The notes below the pieces were generated by a model, which was given only the letters and a program-made list of their open reading frames with translations, did no database searches and was not told where the DNA came from. Source: Streptomyces canus 299MFChir4.1 (GTDB taxonomy: Bacteria > Actinomycetota > Actinomycetes > Streptomycetales > Streptomycetaceae). Taken from it: 64,000 nucleotides of DNA. A program made the translations under genes and the position numbers. The stretch is from assembly GCF_000383615.1 (NCBI RefSeq), contig NZ_KB911583.1:124001-188000 (forward strand), read 5' to 3'. This document shows, piece by piece, positions 8,610-18,689 of the stretch (positions are counted from its first letter, which is position 1; every line of letters starts with the position of its first letter).

Positions 8610-9533
8610 TCACGGCGCGACGCCGTTCACGAGACCGTCGACCTCCGCCGGTGTCGGCATCGCGGCGGAGCCGGCGAGGCGGGCGGCGGCATGCGCGCCG
8701 GCCGCGCCCGCGTACCGGACGGTCCGTTCCGGTTCCCAGCCCGACAGCAGCCCGTGGCACAGCGCGCCGCCGAACGCGTCGCCCGCGCCGAGGCCGTCGA
8801 CCACCTCGACCGGGACCGGCGGGACCGCGGCCGTGGTGCCGTCCCGGTGCACGGCGAGAACGCCCTTGGGGCCCTGCTTCACCACGGCGAGTTCCACGCC
8901 CGCCGCCAGCAGGGCCTCGGCGCACTCGTGCGGTCCGCGGACCCCGGTGGCGACCTCGCACTCGTCGAGGTCGCCGACCGCGACGGTCGCGTGCCGCAGG
9001 GCCTCGGCGTAGTACGGCCGGGCCTCCTCGGGGTCCGCCCAGGCCGTGTCGTTCCACAGCGCGGGCCGCCAGTCGAGGTCGAAGACCGTGGTGCCCGACC
9101 TGTCGCGGCACTTGAGCGCGGCGAGCGTGGCCGAGCGGCTCGGCTCGGCGCTCAGACCGGTGCCGGTGATCCAGAGGATCCGGGCCGCGCGGATGGCGAA
9201 GTAGTCGAGCTCGTCCGTGTGTATCTCCAGGTCGGGGGCCCCGGAGACCGGTGTCGAGGAGTCCGCCACCCGGGTCACCCAGCGGTTGTCGACGCCGCAC
9301 TCCGTGAGGGTCTGGTGGAGATACGCGCCGAAGGCATCGGCTCCGGTGCGGCTGATGACCGCGGTGGAGCGGCCGAGCCGGGCGGCGGCGACCGCGACGT
9401 CCGCGGCTGAGCCCCCGAGGAACCTCCCGGAGGACCCGCCCCGGGCCCGCGGCACCCCTGGTCGGTGCGGGTGGAGATCAACTCCGATACGGCCCATACT
9501 GATCACGTCGAACTGCTGCACTGGCTCGACCAT
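8610..9533 (-). CDS. iolC: 5-dehydro-2-deoxygluconokinase-like PfkB kinase, shortened
   Basis: The 307-aa PfkB-family kinase resembles IolC, which phosphorylates 2-deoxy-5-keto-gluconate. Visible are ISMGRIGVDLHP at the N-terminus, WITGTGLSAEPSRSATL, the IolC-type FDLDWRPALW, and the catalytic anion hole DGLGAGDAFGGAL. Two departures stand out. The usual GGSxAN reads GGSAAD. About 18 residues that family members carry between STPV and APDLEI (the phenylalanine-rich lid strands before the ADL segment) are absent, with the frame intact. Activity may therefore be altered. It is the first gene of the leftward iol operon and diverges from the ABC transporter. Confidence 0.82.
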   Translation of the reverse strand: MVEPVQQFDVISMGRIGVDLHPHRPGVPRARGGSSGRFLGGSAADVAVAAARLGRSTAVISRTGADAFGAYLHQTLTECGVDNRWVTRVADSSTPVSGAPDLEIHTDELDYFAIRAARILWITGTGLSAEPSRSATLAALKCRDRSGTTVFDLDWRPALWNDTAWADPEEARPYYAEALRHATVAVGDLDECEVATGVRGPHECAEALLAAGVELAVVKQGPKGVLAVHRDGTTAAVPPVPVEVVDGLGAGDAFGGALCHGLLSGWEPERTVRYAGAAGAHAAARLAGSAAMPTPAEVDGLVNGVAP

Positions 9534-9616
9534 GCGCGACGCTCCTCGGTCCGGACTGGGGATGCGAGGCCCTCCGGGCCCGTTGCATCCCAGGTGTAGG
9601 ACTCGAAGGGCGACGC

Positions 9617-9704
9617 TGTCAATAGTTTGTACTTACATTCGGACCTGTTCGTGAAATGATGTCTTAACAAAGTATTGACAGCGGGCGCGCCAGGGGAGTT
9701 GGAT
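9617..9704. promoter_or_regulatory. Divergent promoter region between iolC and the ABC transporter
   Basis: On the plus strand TTGACA at 9675-9680 and TTGGAT at 9699-9704 (18-nt spacer) form a good housekeeping promoter for the transporter genes. On the minus strand TTGACA at 9622-9617 could serve iolC, with a weak TACACC at 9598-9593. Between them lies the 10-bp palindrome TGTACTTACA (9628-9637), which fits HutC-type GntR operators (GT-N4-AC core). This suggests joint control of both transcription units by the nearby GntR protein. Confidence 0.5.
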
Positions 9705-9791
9705 CCCGTCCCAACGCAAGTTGGCGCGTTTTCACAGATCCCGCCCCCTTTCCCGACGTTCTCCCCGTCGCACAGTGAGGTGCAAGGAAAG

Positions 9792-10811
9792 ATGGACCGC
9801 TCTTCTCTCTCCCGTTCGCGGAGATTCGCTCCCGCCGTGGCCCTGGCTGCGGCCGCGGCCCTGACGCTCGCCGGCTGCTCCAGCAGCTCGGGCGGCAAGA
9901 AGTCCGAGGAGAGCGCGGACGGCGCCTCCGCGGGCAAGGCCACCACCCCCCGGATGACCATCGCCCTGGTCACCCACCAGTCGCCCGGAGACACCTTCTG
10001 GGACATCGTCCGCAAGGGCGCCCAGGCCGCCGCCGCCAAGGACAACGTCAAGCTGGTCTACTCGGCCGACCCGAGCGCGGCCAACCAGGCCAACCTGGTC
10101 CAGAACGCCATCGACCAGAAGGTCGACGGCATCGCGATCACCCTCGCCAAGCCCGACGCCCTCAAGGACGTCGTGGCCAAGGCGAAGAAGGCCGGCATAC
10201 CCGTCGTCGGCCTCAACTCCGGTGTCAGCGACTGGCAGAAGCTCGGCCTGATGGAGTTCTTCGGCCAGGACGAGTCCGTGGCCGGCGAGGCACTCGGCAA
10301 GCGGCTGAACGAGGCCGGCGCCAAGAGCGCCGTCTGTGTCATCCAGGAGCAGGGCAACATCGGCCTCACCCAGCGCTGCGACGGCGTGAAGAAGACCTTC
10401 ACCGGCAAGCTCCAGACGCTGAACGTCAACGGCACCGACATGCCGTCCGTGAAGTCGACGATCACCGCCAAGCTCTCCCAGGACAAGTCCATCGACTACG
10501 TCGTCACCCTCGGCGCGCCCTTCGCGCTGACCGCGGTGCAGTCGGCGTCCGACGCGGGCAGCAAGGCCAAGATCGCCACGTTCGACCTCAACAAGGACCT
10601 GACGGGCGCCATCAGCAAGGGCACCATCGAGTTCGCCGTCGACCAGCAGCCCTACCTCCAGGGCTACCTCGCCATCGACTCGCTGTGGCTCTACAAGAAC
10701 AACGGCAACTACATGGGCGGTGGCGAGCAGCCGGTGCTGACCGGCCCGGCCTTCGTCGACAAGTCCAACGTCGACGCGGTGGCCGCGTTCGCCGCGAAGG
10801 GCACCAGGTGA
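9792..10811 (+). CDS. Sugar ABC transporter, substrate-binding lipoprotein
   Basis: The 339-aa protein has a basic N-terminus, a hydrophobic stretch and the lipobox LAGC (Cys near residue 29), so it is exported and lipid-anchored. The mature part is a periplasmic-binding-protein-like domain of the ribose/inositol type (MTIALVTHQSPGDTFWDIVRKGAQ, DGIAITLAKPDAL, AGIPVVGLNSG). AAGGA precedes the ATG. It heads a transporter operon embedded among inositol genes, so myo-inositol or a related polyol is the likely ligand. That is inferred from context only. Confidence 0.88.
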   Translation: MDRSSLSRSRRFAPAVALAAAAALTLAGCSSSSGGKKSEESADGASAGKATTPRMTIALVTHQSPGDTFWDIVRKGAQAAAAKDNVKLVYSADPSAANQANLVQNAIDQKVDGIAITLAKPDALKDVVAKAKKAGIPVVGLNSGVSDWQKLGLMEFFGQDESVAGEALGKRLNEAGAKSAVCVIQEQGNIGLTQRCDGVKKTFTGKLQTLNVNGTDMPSVKSTITAKLSQDKSIDYVVTLGAPFALTAVQSASDAGSKAKIATFDLNKDLTGAISKGTIEFAVDQQPYLQGYLAIDSLWLYKNNGNYMGGGEQPVLTGPAFVDKSNVDAVAAFAAKGTR

Positions 10812-11890
10812 TGGGTATGACCCAGCACGCCGAGCCGGCGGTGACCACACCGCCGGCCCCCGGCCCCAGCAACACCAAGGACGGCCGGACCGCGGAACGA
10901 CCGCTCGCCCTGCGGCTGTTGGCGCGCCCCGAGGTGGGTGTGTTCCTGGGCGCGGTGGCGGTGTGGGTGTTCTTCCTGATCGCTGCTCCGCCGGTGCGCG
11001 AGGGCAGCGCGATGGCGAACATCCTCTACCAGTCGTCGACGATCGGGATCATGGCGCTGCCGGTCGCCCTGCTGATGATCGGCGGCGAGTTCGACCTGTC
11101 GGCCGGCGTCGCGGTGATCACCTCGGCGCTGACCGCGAGCATGTTCGCCTTCCAGCTCACGCTGAACGTGTGGGTGGGCGTCTTCGTGGCGCTGCTGGTG
11201 TCGCTGGCGATCGGGTTCCTCAACGGCTGGCTGGTCGTCAAGACCGGTCTGCCCAGCTTCCTGATCACCCTGGGCACGTTCCTGATCCTCCAGGGTGTGA
11301 ACCTGGCGGTGACCAAGCTGGTCACCGGGAACGTCGCCACCGACGACATCTCGAACATGGACGGCTTCGACCAGGCCAAGAAGGTCTTCGCGAGCTCCTT
11401 CGAAGTGGCCGGCGTCCAGATCAAGATCACCATCATCTACTGGCTCGTCTTCGCCGCGCTGGCGACCTGGGTGCTGCTGCGCACCAAGTACGGCAACTGG
11501 ATCTTCGCGGTGGGCGGCAACAAGGAATCCGCCCGGGCCGTGGGTGTCCCGGTGAAGTTCACCAAGATCAGCCTGTTCATGCTGGTCGGCTTCGCCGCCT
11601 GGTTCGTCGGCATGCACAACCTGTTCTCCTTCAACACCGTGCAGTCCGGCGAGGGCGTCGGCCAGGAGTTGATCTACATCTCGGCCGCGGTGATCGGTGG
11701 CTGTCTGCTGACCGGCGGCGCGGGCTCGGCGATCGGGCCGGTGTTCGGGGCGTTCATGTTCGGCATGGTCCAGCAGGGCATCGTCTACGCCGGCTGGAAC
11801 CCGGACTGGTTCAAGGCCTTCCTCGGCGTGATGCTGCTGGGCGCCGTCATGATCAATCTGTGGGTCAGCCGCACCGCGACCCGGAGGTAA
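10811..11890 (+). CDS. Sugar ABC transporter, permease (BPD_transp_2 type)
   Basis: The 359-aa permease overlaps the preceding stop by one base (TGATG); ATG 10817 is an alternative start. After a 45-residue hydrophilic lead it shows 8 to 10 hydrophobic segments and the ribose/xylose-type permease features [34 protein letters not shown] and [16 protein letters not shown]. The last is the coupling loop that docks on the ATPase. It forms the membrane channel of the importer with the flanking lipoprotein and ATPase genes. Confidence 0.9.
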   Translation: MGMTQHAEPAVTTPPAPGPSNTKDGRTAERPLALRLLARPEVGVFLGAVAVWVFFLIAAPPVREGSAMANILYQSSTIGIMALPVALLMIGGEFDLSAGVAVITSALTASMFAFQLTLNVWVGVFVALLVSLAIGFLNGWLVVKTGLPSFLITLGTFLILQGVNLAVTKLVTGNVATDDISNMDGFDQAKKVFASSFEVAGVQIKITIIYWLVFAALATWVLLRTKYGNWIFAVGGNKESARAVGVPVKFTKISLFMLVGFAAWFVGMHNLFSFNTVQSGEGVGQELIYISAAVIGGCLLTGGAGSAIGPVFGAFMFGMVQQGIVYAGWNPDWFKAFLGVMLLGAVMINLWVSRTATRR

Positions 11891-11897
11891 ACGCACT

Positions 11898-12815
11898 ATG
11901 ACCACTGAAGAGACCGGCCCGCACGGCGCGATCATCGCCGACACCCCCGACACCGCCGCCGGCGGCGAGGACGGGGTGATCGTGGAGCTGCGCGGCGCCG
12001 GCAAGTCCTACGGCAACATCCGCGCCCTGCACGGCGTGGACCTGAAGGTCCGTCCCGGCCAGGTCAGCTGTGTGCTCGGCGACAACGGCGCCGGCAAGTC
12101 CACCCTCATCAAAATCATCTCCGGCCTGCACCGGCACACCGAGGGCGACTTCCTCGTCGACGACACCCCGGTGCGCTTCAGCACCCCGCGTGAAGCCCTC
12201 GACAAGGGCATCGCGACCGTCTACCAGGACCTCGCGGTCGTCCCGCTGATGCCGGTGTGGCGCAACTTCTTCCTCGGCTCCGAGATGACCAAGGGCCCCT
12301 GGCCGATCCGTCGCCTCGACATCGAGAGGATGAAGAAGACCGCCGACCACGAGCTGCGCGAGATGGGCATCGTCCTGGACGACCTCGAACAGCCCATCGG
12401 CACTCTCTCCGGCGGCCAGCGCCAGTGCGTGGCCATCGCCCGCGCCGTCTACTTCGGCGCCCGCGTCCTGATCCTGGACGAGCCCACCGCGGCCCTGGGG
12501 GTGAAGCAGTCCGGCGTGGTGCTCAAGTACGTGGCCGCCGCCCGCGACCGCGGTCTGGGCGTCATCTTCATCACCCACAACCCCCACCACGCCTACATGG
12601 TCGGCGACCACTTCAGCGTGCTGCGCCTGGGCACCATGGAACTGTCCGCCCCCCGCGACCGGATCACCCTGGAAGAGCTCACCAACCACATGGCCGGCGG
12701 CGCCGAACTCGCGGCCCTGAAGCACGAGTTGAGTCAGGTCCGCGGTGTCGACACCGAGGCCCTCCCCGAAGAGGGGGACCTGACCGCGGCCACCACCGGA
12801 GAGGGGACGTCCTGA
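11898..12815 (+). CDS. Sugar ABC transporter, ATP-binding protein (single ABC domain)
   Basis: The 305-aa protein has Walker [10 protein letters not shown], a Q-loop in [11 protein letters not shown], signature LSGGQRQ and Walker [12 protein letters not shown], then the H-loop [10 protein letters not shown]. It contains one ABC domain rather than the duplicated RbsA/IolT-like form, so it would act as a homodimer with the permease. GGAGG lies 11 nt before the ATG. The stop and the next start are separated by one base, so expression is probably coupled to the IolE-like gene. Confidence 0.9.
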   Translation: MTTEETGPHGAIIADTPDTAAGGEDGVIVELRGAGKSYGNIRALHGVDLKVRPGQVSCVLGDNGAGKSTLIKIISGLHRHTEGDFLVDDTPVRFSTPREALDKGIATVYQDLAVVPLMPVWRNFFLGSEMTKGPWPIRRLDIERMKKTADHELREMGIVLDDLEQPIGTLSGGQRQCVAIARAVYFGARVLILDEPTAALGVKQSGVVLKYVAAARDRGLGVIFITHNPHHAYMVGDHFSVLRLGTMELSAPRDRITLEELTNHMAGGAELAALKHELSQVRGVDTEALPEEGDLTAATTGEGTS

Positions 12816-12816
12816 G

Positions 12817-13719
12817 ATGGCGGCCTCACTCGACCGTATCCGCGTCGGTTCGGCCCCGGACTCCTGGGGCGTCTGGTTCCCCGACGACCCGGCCCAGGTG
12901 CCGTGGGAACGGTTCCTGGACGAGGTCGCCGAGGCGGGCTACTCCTGGATCGAGCTGGGGCCGTACGGCTATCTCCCGACCGATCCGGCCCGCCTGACCG
13001 ACGAGATCGCGCGGCGCGACCTCAAGGTCTCGGCGGGGACGGTCTTCACCGGGCTGCACCGCGGTCCCTCGGTGTGGGAGGAGACCTGGGAGCGCGTCAG
13101 CCAGGTCGCCGCGCTCACCCGGGCGACGGGCGCGCGGCACCTCGTCGTCATCCCGTCCTTCTGGCGGGACGACAAGACCGCCGAGATCCTGGAGCCGCCC
13201 GAGCTGACCCACGAGCAGTGGGCCCACCTCACCAAGGGCATGGAACGGCTCGGCCACGAGGTGAAGGAGGTGTACGGGCTCGACATCGTCGTCCACCCGC
13301 ACGCCGACACCCACCTCGACACCGAGGACCACGTCGAGCACTTCCTGGACTCGACGGACTCCGAGCTCGTCAACCTCTGCCTGGACACGGGGCACTACGC
13401 CTACTGCGGCGGGGACAGCGTCAAGCTCATCGAGACGTACGGCGAGCGCATCGGCTATCTGCACCTCAAGCAGGTCGACCCGGAGGTCCTCGCGGACGTC
13501 GTGGCGGACGGGGTGTCGTTCGGGCCGGCCGTCCGGCGCGGAGTGATGTGCGAACCGCCGTCCGGTGTACCCGAGTTGGAGCCGGTGCTGGTGGCCGCGC
13601 AGAAACTCGGCGTGGAGCTGTTCGCCATCGTCGAGCAGGACATGTACCCGTGCGAGCCGGACAAGCCGCTGCCGATCGCGGTGCGCACCCGCAAGTTCCT
13701 GAGGTCCTGCGGAGCCTGA
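12817..13719 (+). CDS. iolE: Inosose dehydratase-like TIM-barrel protein
   Basis: IolE dehydrates 2-keto-myo-inositol. The 300-aa protein is an AP-endonuclease-2/xylose-isomerase-like TIM barrel beginning [18 protein letters not shown], which matches the characteristic IolE start (GxxPxxW). Metal-binding acidic and His residues are visible in [41 protein letters not shown] and [10 protein letters not shown]. It is translated directly after the transporter ATPase and before an IolG-like dehydrogenase. Another isomerase of the same fold cannot be excluded. Confidence 0.82.
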   Translation: MAASLDRIRVGSAPDSWGVWFPDDPAQVPWERFLDEVAEAGYSWIELGPYGYLPTDPARLTDEIARRDLKVSAGTVFTGLHRGPSVWEETWERVSQVAALTRATGARHLVVIPSFWRDDKTAEILEPPELTHEQWAHLTKGMERLGHEVKEVYGLDIVVHPHADTHLDTEDHVEHFLDSTDSELVNLCLDTGHYAYCGGDSVKLIETYGERIGYLHLKQVDPEVLADVVADGVSFGPAVRRGVMCEPPSGVPELEPVLVAAQKLGVELFAIVEQDMYPCEPDKPLPIAVRTRKFLRSCGA

Positions 13720-13729
13720 AGGGATCACC

Positions 13730-14749
13730 ATGACCGAGCGAGCCACGCTGGGCGTCGCCGTCATCGGCACCGGCAAGATGGGCGCCGACCATGTCCGCCG
13801 TATCCACGAGGTCGTCAGCGGTGCCCGGGTGAGCGCCGTCGTGGACCTCGACGCGGAACGCGCCAAGCGGATCGCGGTCCGCGTCGAGGGTTGCACCGCC
13901 TACACCGATCCCGCCTCCGCGATGGCGGCGGCCGACGTGGACGCCGTCCTGATCGCCTCACCCGGCCCCGCCCACGAGGCGGCGCTCCTGCAGGCCTTCG
14001 AGCACGACCTGCCCGTGCTGTGCGAGAAGCCGCTCACCCCCGACGCGGCCTCCGCGCTGCGGGTCGTGGAGGCCGAGCAGAAACTGGGCCACCGGCGTGC
14101 CCAGGTGGGCTTCATGCGGCGCTACGACGCCGAGTACATGAAGCTCAAGTCCCTGCTGGGGACGGGCCAGTTGGGGCGGCCGCTCATGCTGCACAACCGG
14201 CACCGCAACGCCGCGAGCCCGCCCTTCTTCACCAGCTCCATGCTGATCAGCGACTCCGTGGCCCACGAGACCGACGTGACCCGCTGGCTGCTCGGACACG
14301 AGATCACGGCGGTCACGGTGTGGCGCCCGACCCCGTCGGCGAACGCCCCCGACGACCTCCAGGACCCCCAGTTCGTCGTCTTCGAGACCGACGGCGGCGC
14401 CCTGTCCGACGTGGAGATCTTCGTCAACTGCGGCTTCGGCTACCAGGTCCGGGCCGAGGTGGTCTGCGAACGCGGCACCGCCCGCATCGGCGACGGCCAC
14501 GCCATGGTCACCAACATGGCGGGACGTTGGGGCGGCACCATCGCCCAGGACTTCGTCGAACGCTTCGCCGACGCCTACGACCGCGAGGTGCAGGCCTGGG
14601 TCGACGCCACCCGCCGCGGCGAGGTCACCGGCCCCAGCGTGTGGGACGGCTACGCGGCGGCCGCGGTGTGCGAGGCGGGCGTACGGTCGCTGGACGAGGG
14701 CGGCCGGGTGCCGGTGGAACTCGCGGAGCGACCCGCGCTGTACGGCTGA
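13730..14749 (+). CDS. iolG: Inositol 2-dehydrogenase-like Gfo/Idh/MocA oxidoreductase
   Basis: The 339-aa NAD-dependent dehydrogenase has the Rossmann motif [17 protein letters not shown] at its N-terminus, the CEKPL signature carrying the catalytic lysine, and the catalytic Asp/His in [17 protein letters not shown]. The family oxidises myo- or scyllo-inositol to inosose. AGGGATCACC precedes the ATG. It closes the transporter-iolE-iolG transcription unit, consistent with uptake followed by oxidation and dehydration. The exact stereoisomer cannot be read from the sequence. Confidence 0.87.
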   Translation: MTERATLGVAVIGTGKMGADHVRRIHEVVSGARVSAVVDLDAERAKRIAVRVEGCTAYTDPASAMAAADVDAVLIASPGPAHEAALLQAFEHDLPVLCEKPLTPDAASALRVVEAEQKLGHRRAQVGFMRRYDAEYMKLKSLLGTGQLGRPLMLHNRHRNAASPPFFTSSMLISDSVAHETDVTRWLLGHEITAVTVWRPTPSANAPDDLQDPQFVVFETDGGALSDVEIFVNCGFGYQVRAEVVCERGTARIGDGHAMVTNMAGRWGGTIAQDFVERFADAYDREVQAWVDATRRGEVTGPSVWDGYAAAAVCEAGVRSLDEGGRVPVELAERPALYG

Positions 14750-14881
14750 TTCCGTGCTGTACGGGGCGAGTTCGGCGAAGTTCCCCCGTGCTCGCTACGT
14801 ACTCGGTGAATCGCGGTATCGGCGTGACCCCCTGTGCGACCATGGCGCGGCTGTCCTCGGCGGGGCGGCGAGGGGGTGGTC

Positions 14882-15874
14882 ATGGGACTCGCACGGATAC
14901 TGCTGCCGTTGCCGCGCGCGGCGGCCCGGCTGGCGCCGGAGAGGGGCGGACCGCTGCTCGGGGCGGCACTGTCGTACTGCCTCACGCCCTCCTGGGCGGG
15001 CCTGCGGTCGCCTTCGCCCGCGCGACGGCTGGCCTGGGCCGACGAGGCGGTCGCGGTCTACCGCGCGACGGACGACGCGGACGGGCTCGGCCGCGCCCTG
15101 GCGCTGCGCGCCCACGCGTTGCTGCTGTCCGGCCGGTACGAGGAGGCGTGCGCGGGCGTGGCCGACGCGGTCGCCGTTCCCGGGGCGCAGGCGTCCCCGG
15201 CGCTGACCGCGTTCGCCGGCGATGTGCGGGCACAGGCCCTCGCGGGAGCCGACCGTACCGAGGAGGCCGTGTCCGTGGCACGCGCGTGCGTGGAGGCGTA
15301 CCGCGGGCTGTCCGGCCCCGAACGCCGGGAGCGGGCGCTCGGCAGTCTGCCCGGCGCGCTGCGCACCTACGGGATGCTGCTCGCCGCGGTCGGCCGGACC
15401 GAGGAGTCCGTGGCCGTGTACGAGGAGTGCGCGGCGCTGCTCGCCGCCATGTCGCTCAGGGAGCTGTCCCACGTCGAGCTGGTGCGGCCGCGCGTACTGG
15501 CCGAACTGGTCGGCGGGCTGCGGGCGTCGGGGCGTTACAAGGACGCGCTGGGCGTGGGCCCCGAGGCCAGGGAGGCGCTGCGCGGCCCCGTCGCGTGGGC
15601 CGTCCCCGAGATCGTCCTGCCCCTGCGGGTACGGCTCCTGGTGGACCTCGCCCGCTGCCACAGCGCCACCGGCGCCCCGGTCGAGGCCCGCGCCTGCGCC
15701 GTGGAGGCGGTGGCCGAGGCCCGCAAGCCACTCGGCGCGAGCGCCCTGCCCGCGGCGTTGACCTGCCTCGCCGACGTCCTCGGAGAACTCGGCGAACAGG
15801 ACAGGGAGTCGGACATCCGCCGCGAACTCGGGGAACTGGACCCCGACTTCACGGCGGACCGGGCCGGGGGCTAG
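14882..15874 (+). CDS. TPR-like repeat protein of unknown function
   Basis: This 330-aa protein is almost entirely alpha-helical and alanine-rich, with degenerate tetratricopeptide-type repeats such as RLAWADEAVAVYRATDDADGLGRALALRAHALLLSGRYEEA and EESVAVYEECAALLAAM. No catalytic motif is visible. GGGGGTGG precedes the ATG at 14882; an in-frame upstream start at 14834 would add only arginine/glycine-rich sequence. It may act as a protein-interaction scaffold. It is separated from iolG by 132 bp, and nothing in the sequence ties it to inositol metabolism. Confidence 0.7.
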   Translation: MGLARILLPLPRAAARLAPERGGPLLGAALSYCLTPSWAGLRSPSPARRLAWADEAVAVYRATDDADGLGRALALRAHALLLSGRYEEACAGVADAVAVPGAQASPALTAFAGDVRAQALAGADRTEEAVSVARACVEAYRGLSGPERRERALGSLPGALRTYGMLLAAVGRTEESVAVYEECAALLAAMSLRELSHVELVRPRVLAELVGGLRASGRYKDALGVGPEAREALRGPVAWAVPEIVLPLRVRLLVDLARCHSATGAPVEARACAVEAVAEARKPLGASALPAALTCLADVLGELGEQDRESDIRRELGELDPDFTADRAGG

Positions 15875-16265
15875 GGCGGACCGGCTGAGTGGAGCTGGGG
15901 GTTGGGGTGGTCCTCCGGAGGTGTTGCGGGTCCGCACGGAGGCGCGGCGGGACGTCCGCTCGGGGCCAAGGTCCGGGCCGGTCGGACGGACGCCCAGGGA
16001 CAGGTGGCCTCCGGACGTCGCTGCCGGCCCACCCGGAGGCTGCGGCGGGACTCCGGCCCGGTGCCGACCGCAGGAGACGGCCCGGCCACCGGATCAGCGT
16101 TGCCGAAGGGCCGCCGGACGCGTGGGCCCACCGCTGCGGACCGGTCGGACAGTCCCGGCGGTCGGGCGGCTCTCCGGTCTTCCTGAGCTGCTGTCGGATC
16201 ACCCGGTATCACGAGGCCGCGGCCGGACTCCACCCCGCGCCAAGGCCCGGCCCCTTCGACCGGTC
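15875..16265. other. Intergenic stretch without a recognisable gene
   Basis: This 391-bp gap separates the TPR gene from the convergent dehydrogenase gene. Open frames exist on both strands but their translations are low-complexity Arg/Pro/Gly sequence with no family resemblance. I see no clear hairpin terminator or promoter. Confidence 0.5.
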
Positions 16266-17273
16266 TCAGGACATGACGTACCGCGGCCTCGGCTCGAATC
16301 CGGCCGCCCGGTACGCGGTGTCGATCAGTGTCATCGTCGCCACCGCGTCGTCCGGGTCCAGCGGCAGCGGGGCGCCCCCGCGCACCCGGTCCGCGAAGGC
16401 CTCCAGCTGGTAGGTGTACGACGAGCGGGTGCCGAGCCGCTCGGTGCGCTCGCCGGCCGCCGTGCGCACCACGACACGGTCGTCCGTGTGCGGCAGCACG
16501 AAGTTCGGCGCGCAGGCCTCCCCGTGCGAACCGATGATCCGGCAGCTCATCTCCAGCCGGTCGTACGCCATGTGGCAGCGCGCCGACCCGGTCGCACCGC
16601 CCGGGAAGGCCAGGTCCGCGTCCAGCCACTCGTCGACGCCCGGAGCTCCCGCCCGCTCCCCGCCCCGCGCGGAGACCAGCCGCGGCGCGCCGCCCGCCCA
16701 GGGGGCCAGCACGCGCAGTGCGTGCAGGCTGTAGCAGCCGAGGTCCATCACCGCCCCGCCGGCCAGCGGCAGCGACCAGCGCGGATCGGAGTCCGCCGGA
16801 GCCGGGATCGCGACCATGGTCTCCACGTGCCGCAGCTCCCCGATCTCCCCGCTCGCCAGAACCTCGTGCAGACGCCGGGTGACCGGGTGGAACAGGTAGT
16901 GGAAGGCCTCCATGAAGACCGTCCCGGCCTTCGCGGCTGCATCCCGCACCTCCGCGGCCTCCTCGGCGTTGCTCGCCGACGGCTTCTCGCTCAGCACGTG
17001 CTTGCCGGCGGCGAGCGCCGCGAGGTTCCACGGCCCGTGCAGCCCGTTGGCGAGCGGGTTGTAGACGACCTCGACCTCGGGGTCGGCGATCAGTTCGGCG
17101 TACGACCCCGCCACTCGCTCCACACCGTGCTCGGCCGCATAGGCCTCGGCGCGGGCCCGGTCGCGCGCGGCCACCGCCACGACCCGGTGGCCGGTCGCCC
17201 GAGCGGGGCCGAACAGCGAGGCCCCGCTGATCCGCGCGGCTCCCAGGACTCCGATGCGCAGCGGTTCGTTCAT
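16266..17273 (-). CDS. Gfo/Idh/MocA-family oxidoreductase (deoxygenation/GFOR type)
   Basis: The 335-aa protein has RIGVLGAARISGASLFGPARATGH at its N-terminus, the cofactor-domain segment VVYNPLANGLHGPWNLAALAAGKHVLSEKPSA with catalytic Lys, and FMEAFHYLFHP and GGAVMDLGCYSLHALR, which are typical of the glucose-fructose-oxidoreductase/trans-dihydrodiol-dehydrogenase branch. The substrate is unknown. Its ATG overlaps the stop of the upstream FAD enzyme (ATGA), so the two are co-translated and probably act on one pathway. Confidence 0.82.
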   Translation of the reverse strand: MNEPLRIGVLGAARISGASLFGPARATGHRVVAVAARDRARAEAYAAEHGVERVAGSYAELIADPEVEVVYNPLANGLHGPWNLAALAAGKHVLSEKPSASNAEEAAEVRDAAAKAGTVFMEAFHYLFHPVTRRLHEVLASGEIGELRHVETMVAIPAPADSDPRWSLPLAGGAVMDLGCYSLHALRVLAPWAGGAPRLVSARGGERAGAPGVDEWLDADLAFPGGATGSARCHMAYDRLEMSCRIIGSHGEACAPNFVLPHTDDRVVVRTAAGERTERLGTRSSYTYQLEAFADRVRGGAPLPLDPDDAVATMTLIDTAYRAAGFEPRPRYVMS

Positions 17274-18592
17274 GTCTGCCGTTCCTCCTCGGTCGTGGCT
17301 GGGCCGTGGCCCTGCCGGGTCAGTGTCCCCCGCACGGGAGGGAAGTGGTGGCGCACGAGGTCCTGGGCGTGCGCCACCGTGCACTCGACGAGTTCGAAGG
17401 CGGGCAGCCCGCCGACGTGGTAAGTGCGGTGCCGGCCCTGCAGCGCGTCGAGCCGGTCCAGCGCCCCGGCCGCGAGGTCGGCGCTGCCGAAGTGCGGCAT
17501 GAACGCCCACTCGCGCCGCAGATGCACCTCCTCCAGCCGTCCGCCGAGGGCCGCGACGTCCTCGCGCAGCAGCGCGGTGACGTCGTCGGGGCGGCCGTAG
17601 GAGTAGAAGGTCCGCACCTCGCTGTCCGGGTAGCGGTGGTGGTACGAGACGCAGTGGCCGGCCGTGTCGCGGCTCCCGGTGTGGGCGGCGAGGAAGTAGA
17701 AGGCGTCCTCGGGGAGGCCGGACGCCGCGGCGAGGGTGGTGTGGTAGGCGTTGCCGCGGATCCGCGCGGCCAGGTCGTGCTCCTCGTCGGTGGCGTCCAG
17801 GACCGGCAGGACCCGGTCCGGCGCGACCGCGAGCACCACGTCGTCCGCCTCGACCGGGCCCGAGTCGGTGTGCACCCGCACCCCGTCCTCGCGGCGCTCC
17901 ACCGATGTCACACGCACCCCGCACCGCACGTCTTTCAGCTCCTCCGCGACCCGGCGCCACAGCGTGGCGAACCCGCCCACGACGGTGAAGTCGCCCGGGT
18001 GGCCGAGGAGTTCGGGTCCGGGGTCCAACAGCCCGGTCATCTCCGCGTACTTGACGAAGTACAGCGCCGGGATGTCGTCGTCGAGGTGGCCGTACCCGGC
18101 CGCCGTGTATCCGGTGCCGAAGGACTCGGCCATGGACCGGAGCCCGTGCTCGGCGAGCCAGTCGGCGACGGGGGCGGCGAGCGCCCGCGCCGAGTGGGCG
18201 AGCCCGGGTTCGCCGATGCGGGGGAACTCCCGCTCCCGCAGGGCCCGGTAGCGCTGGAGGGAGCCGTCGCGCAGGAACGCCATCGACTGGCGGACGGCGC
18301 GTCCCCCGGCGTCGAGGACGCGGTAACGGCTGGTGCGCTCCGTCGCCACGTCCAGTTCGGTCAGCAACTGAGCGACCCGTTCGTACCTGTTGGTGCAGAT
18401 GTGGCCGCCGAGATCGAAGGCGTGCCCGTCGACGTGCACGCTCTGGCACTTCCCGGCCACCGTGGCCTGCTCCTCCAGCACGGTCACCCGGTGCCCGGCG
18501 CGCTCCAGTTCGCCGGCGGAGACCAGGCCGCTGGGTCCCGCGCCCACGACGGCCACGGTTCGGGGGCCTGCGGTGTCGGGTAACTCCTGCAT
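17270..18592 (-). CDS. FAD-dependent oxidoreductase, amine-oxidase/phytoene-desaturase-like fold
   Basis: The 440-aa protein opens with the dinucleotide-binding motif VAVVGAGPSGLVSAGELERAGHRVTVLE, then AGKCQSVHVDGHAFDLGGHI, a layout shared by flavin amine oxidases, protoporphyrinogen oxidases and desaturases. The C-terminal part (YHVGGLPAFELVECTVAHAQDLV) fits the second half of a FAD-binding domain. The ATG at 18592 has AGGAG 9 nt upstream. It is the first gene of a two-gene operon with the adjoining Gfo/Idh/MocA enzyme (4-bp overlap). I cannot assign a substrate. Confidence 0.75.
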   Translation of the reverse strand: MQELPDTAGPRTVAVVGAGPSGLVSAGELERAGHRVTVLEEQATVAGKCQSVHVDGHAFDLGGHICTNRYERVAQLLTELDVATERTSRYRVLDAGGRAVRQSMAFLRDGSLQRYRALREREFPRIGEPGLAHSARALAAPVADWLAEHGLRSMAESFGTGYTAAGYGHLDDDIPALYFVKYAEMTGLLDPGPELLGHPGDFTVVGGFATLWRRVAEELKDVRCGVRVTSVERREDGVRVHTDSGPVEADDVVLAVAPDRVLPVLDATDEEHDLAARIRGNAYHTTLAAASGLPEDAFYFLAAHTGSRDTAGHCVSYHHRYPDSEVRTFYSYGRPDDVTALLREDVAALGGRLEEVHLRREWAFMPHFGSADLAAGALDRLDALQGRHRTYHVGGLPAFELVECTVAHAQDLVRHHFPPVRGTLTRQGHGPATTEEERQT

Positions 18593-18689
18593 GCTCGTGA
18601 CTCCTGGGTCGGTCGGACGTGGCAGGCTCTCATGGTCGTACGGAGAGATCACGTGACCGTAAACGGGCGTCGCGGGCGGAGCGTTCACC

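Noticed and set aside
15888..16413. Open frames in the gap between the TPR and dehydrogenase genes
   Set aside because: Translations are low-complexity and run into the antisense of the dehydrogenase gene; no start signal.
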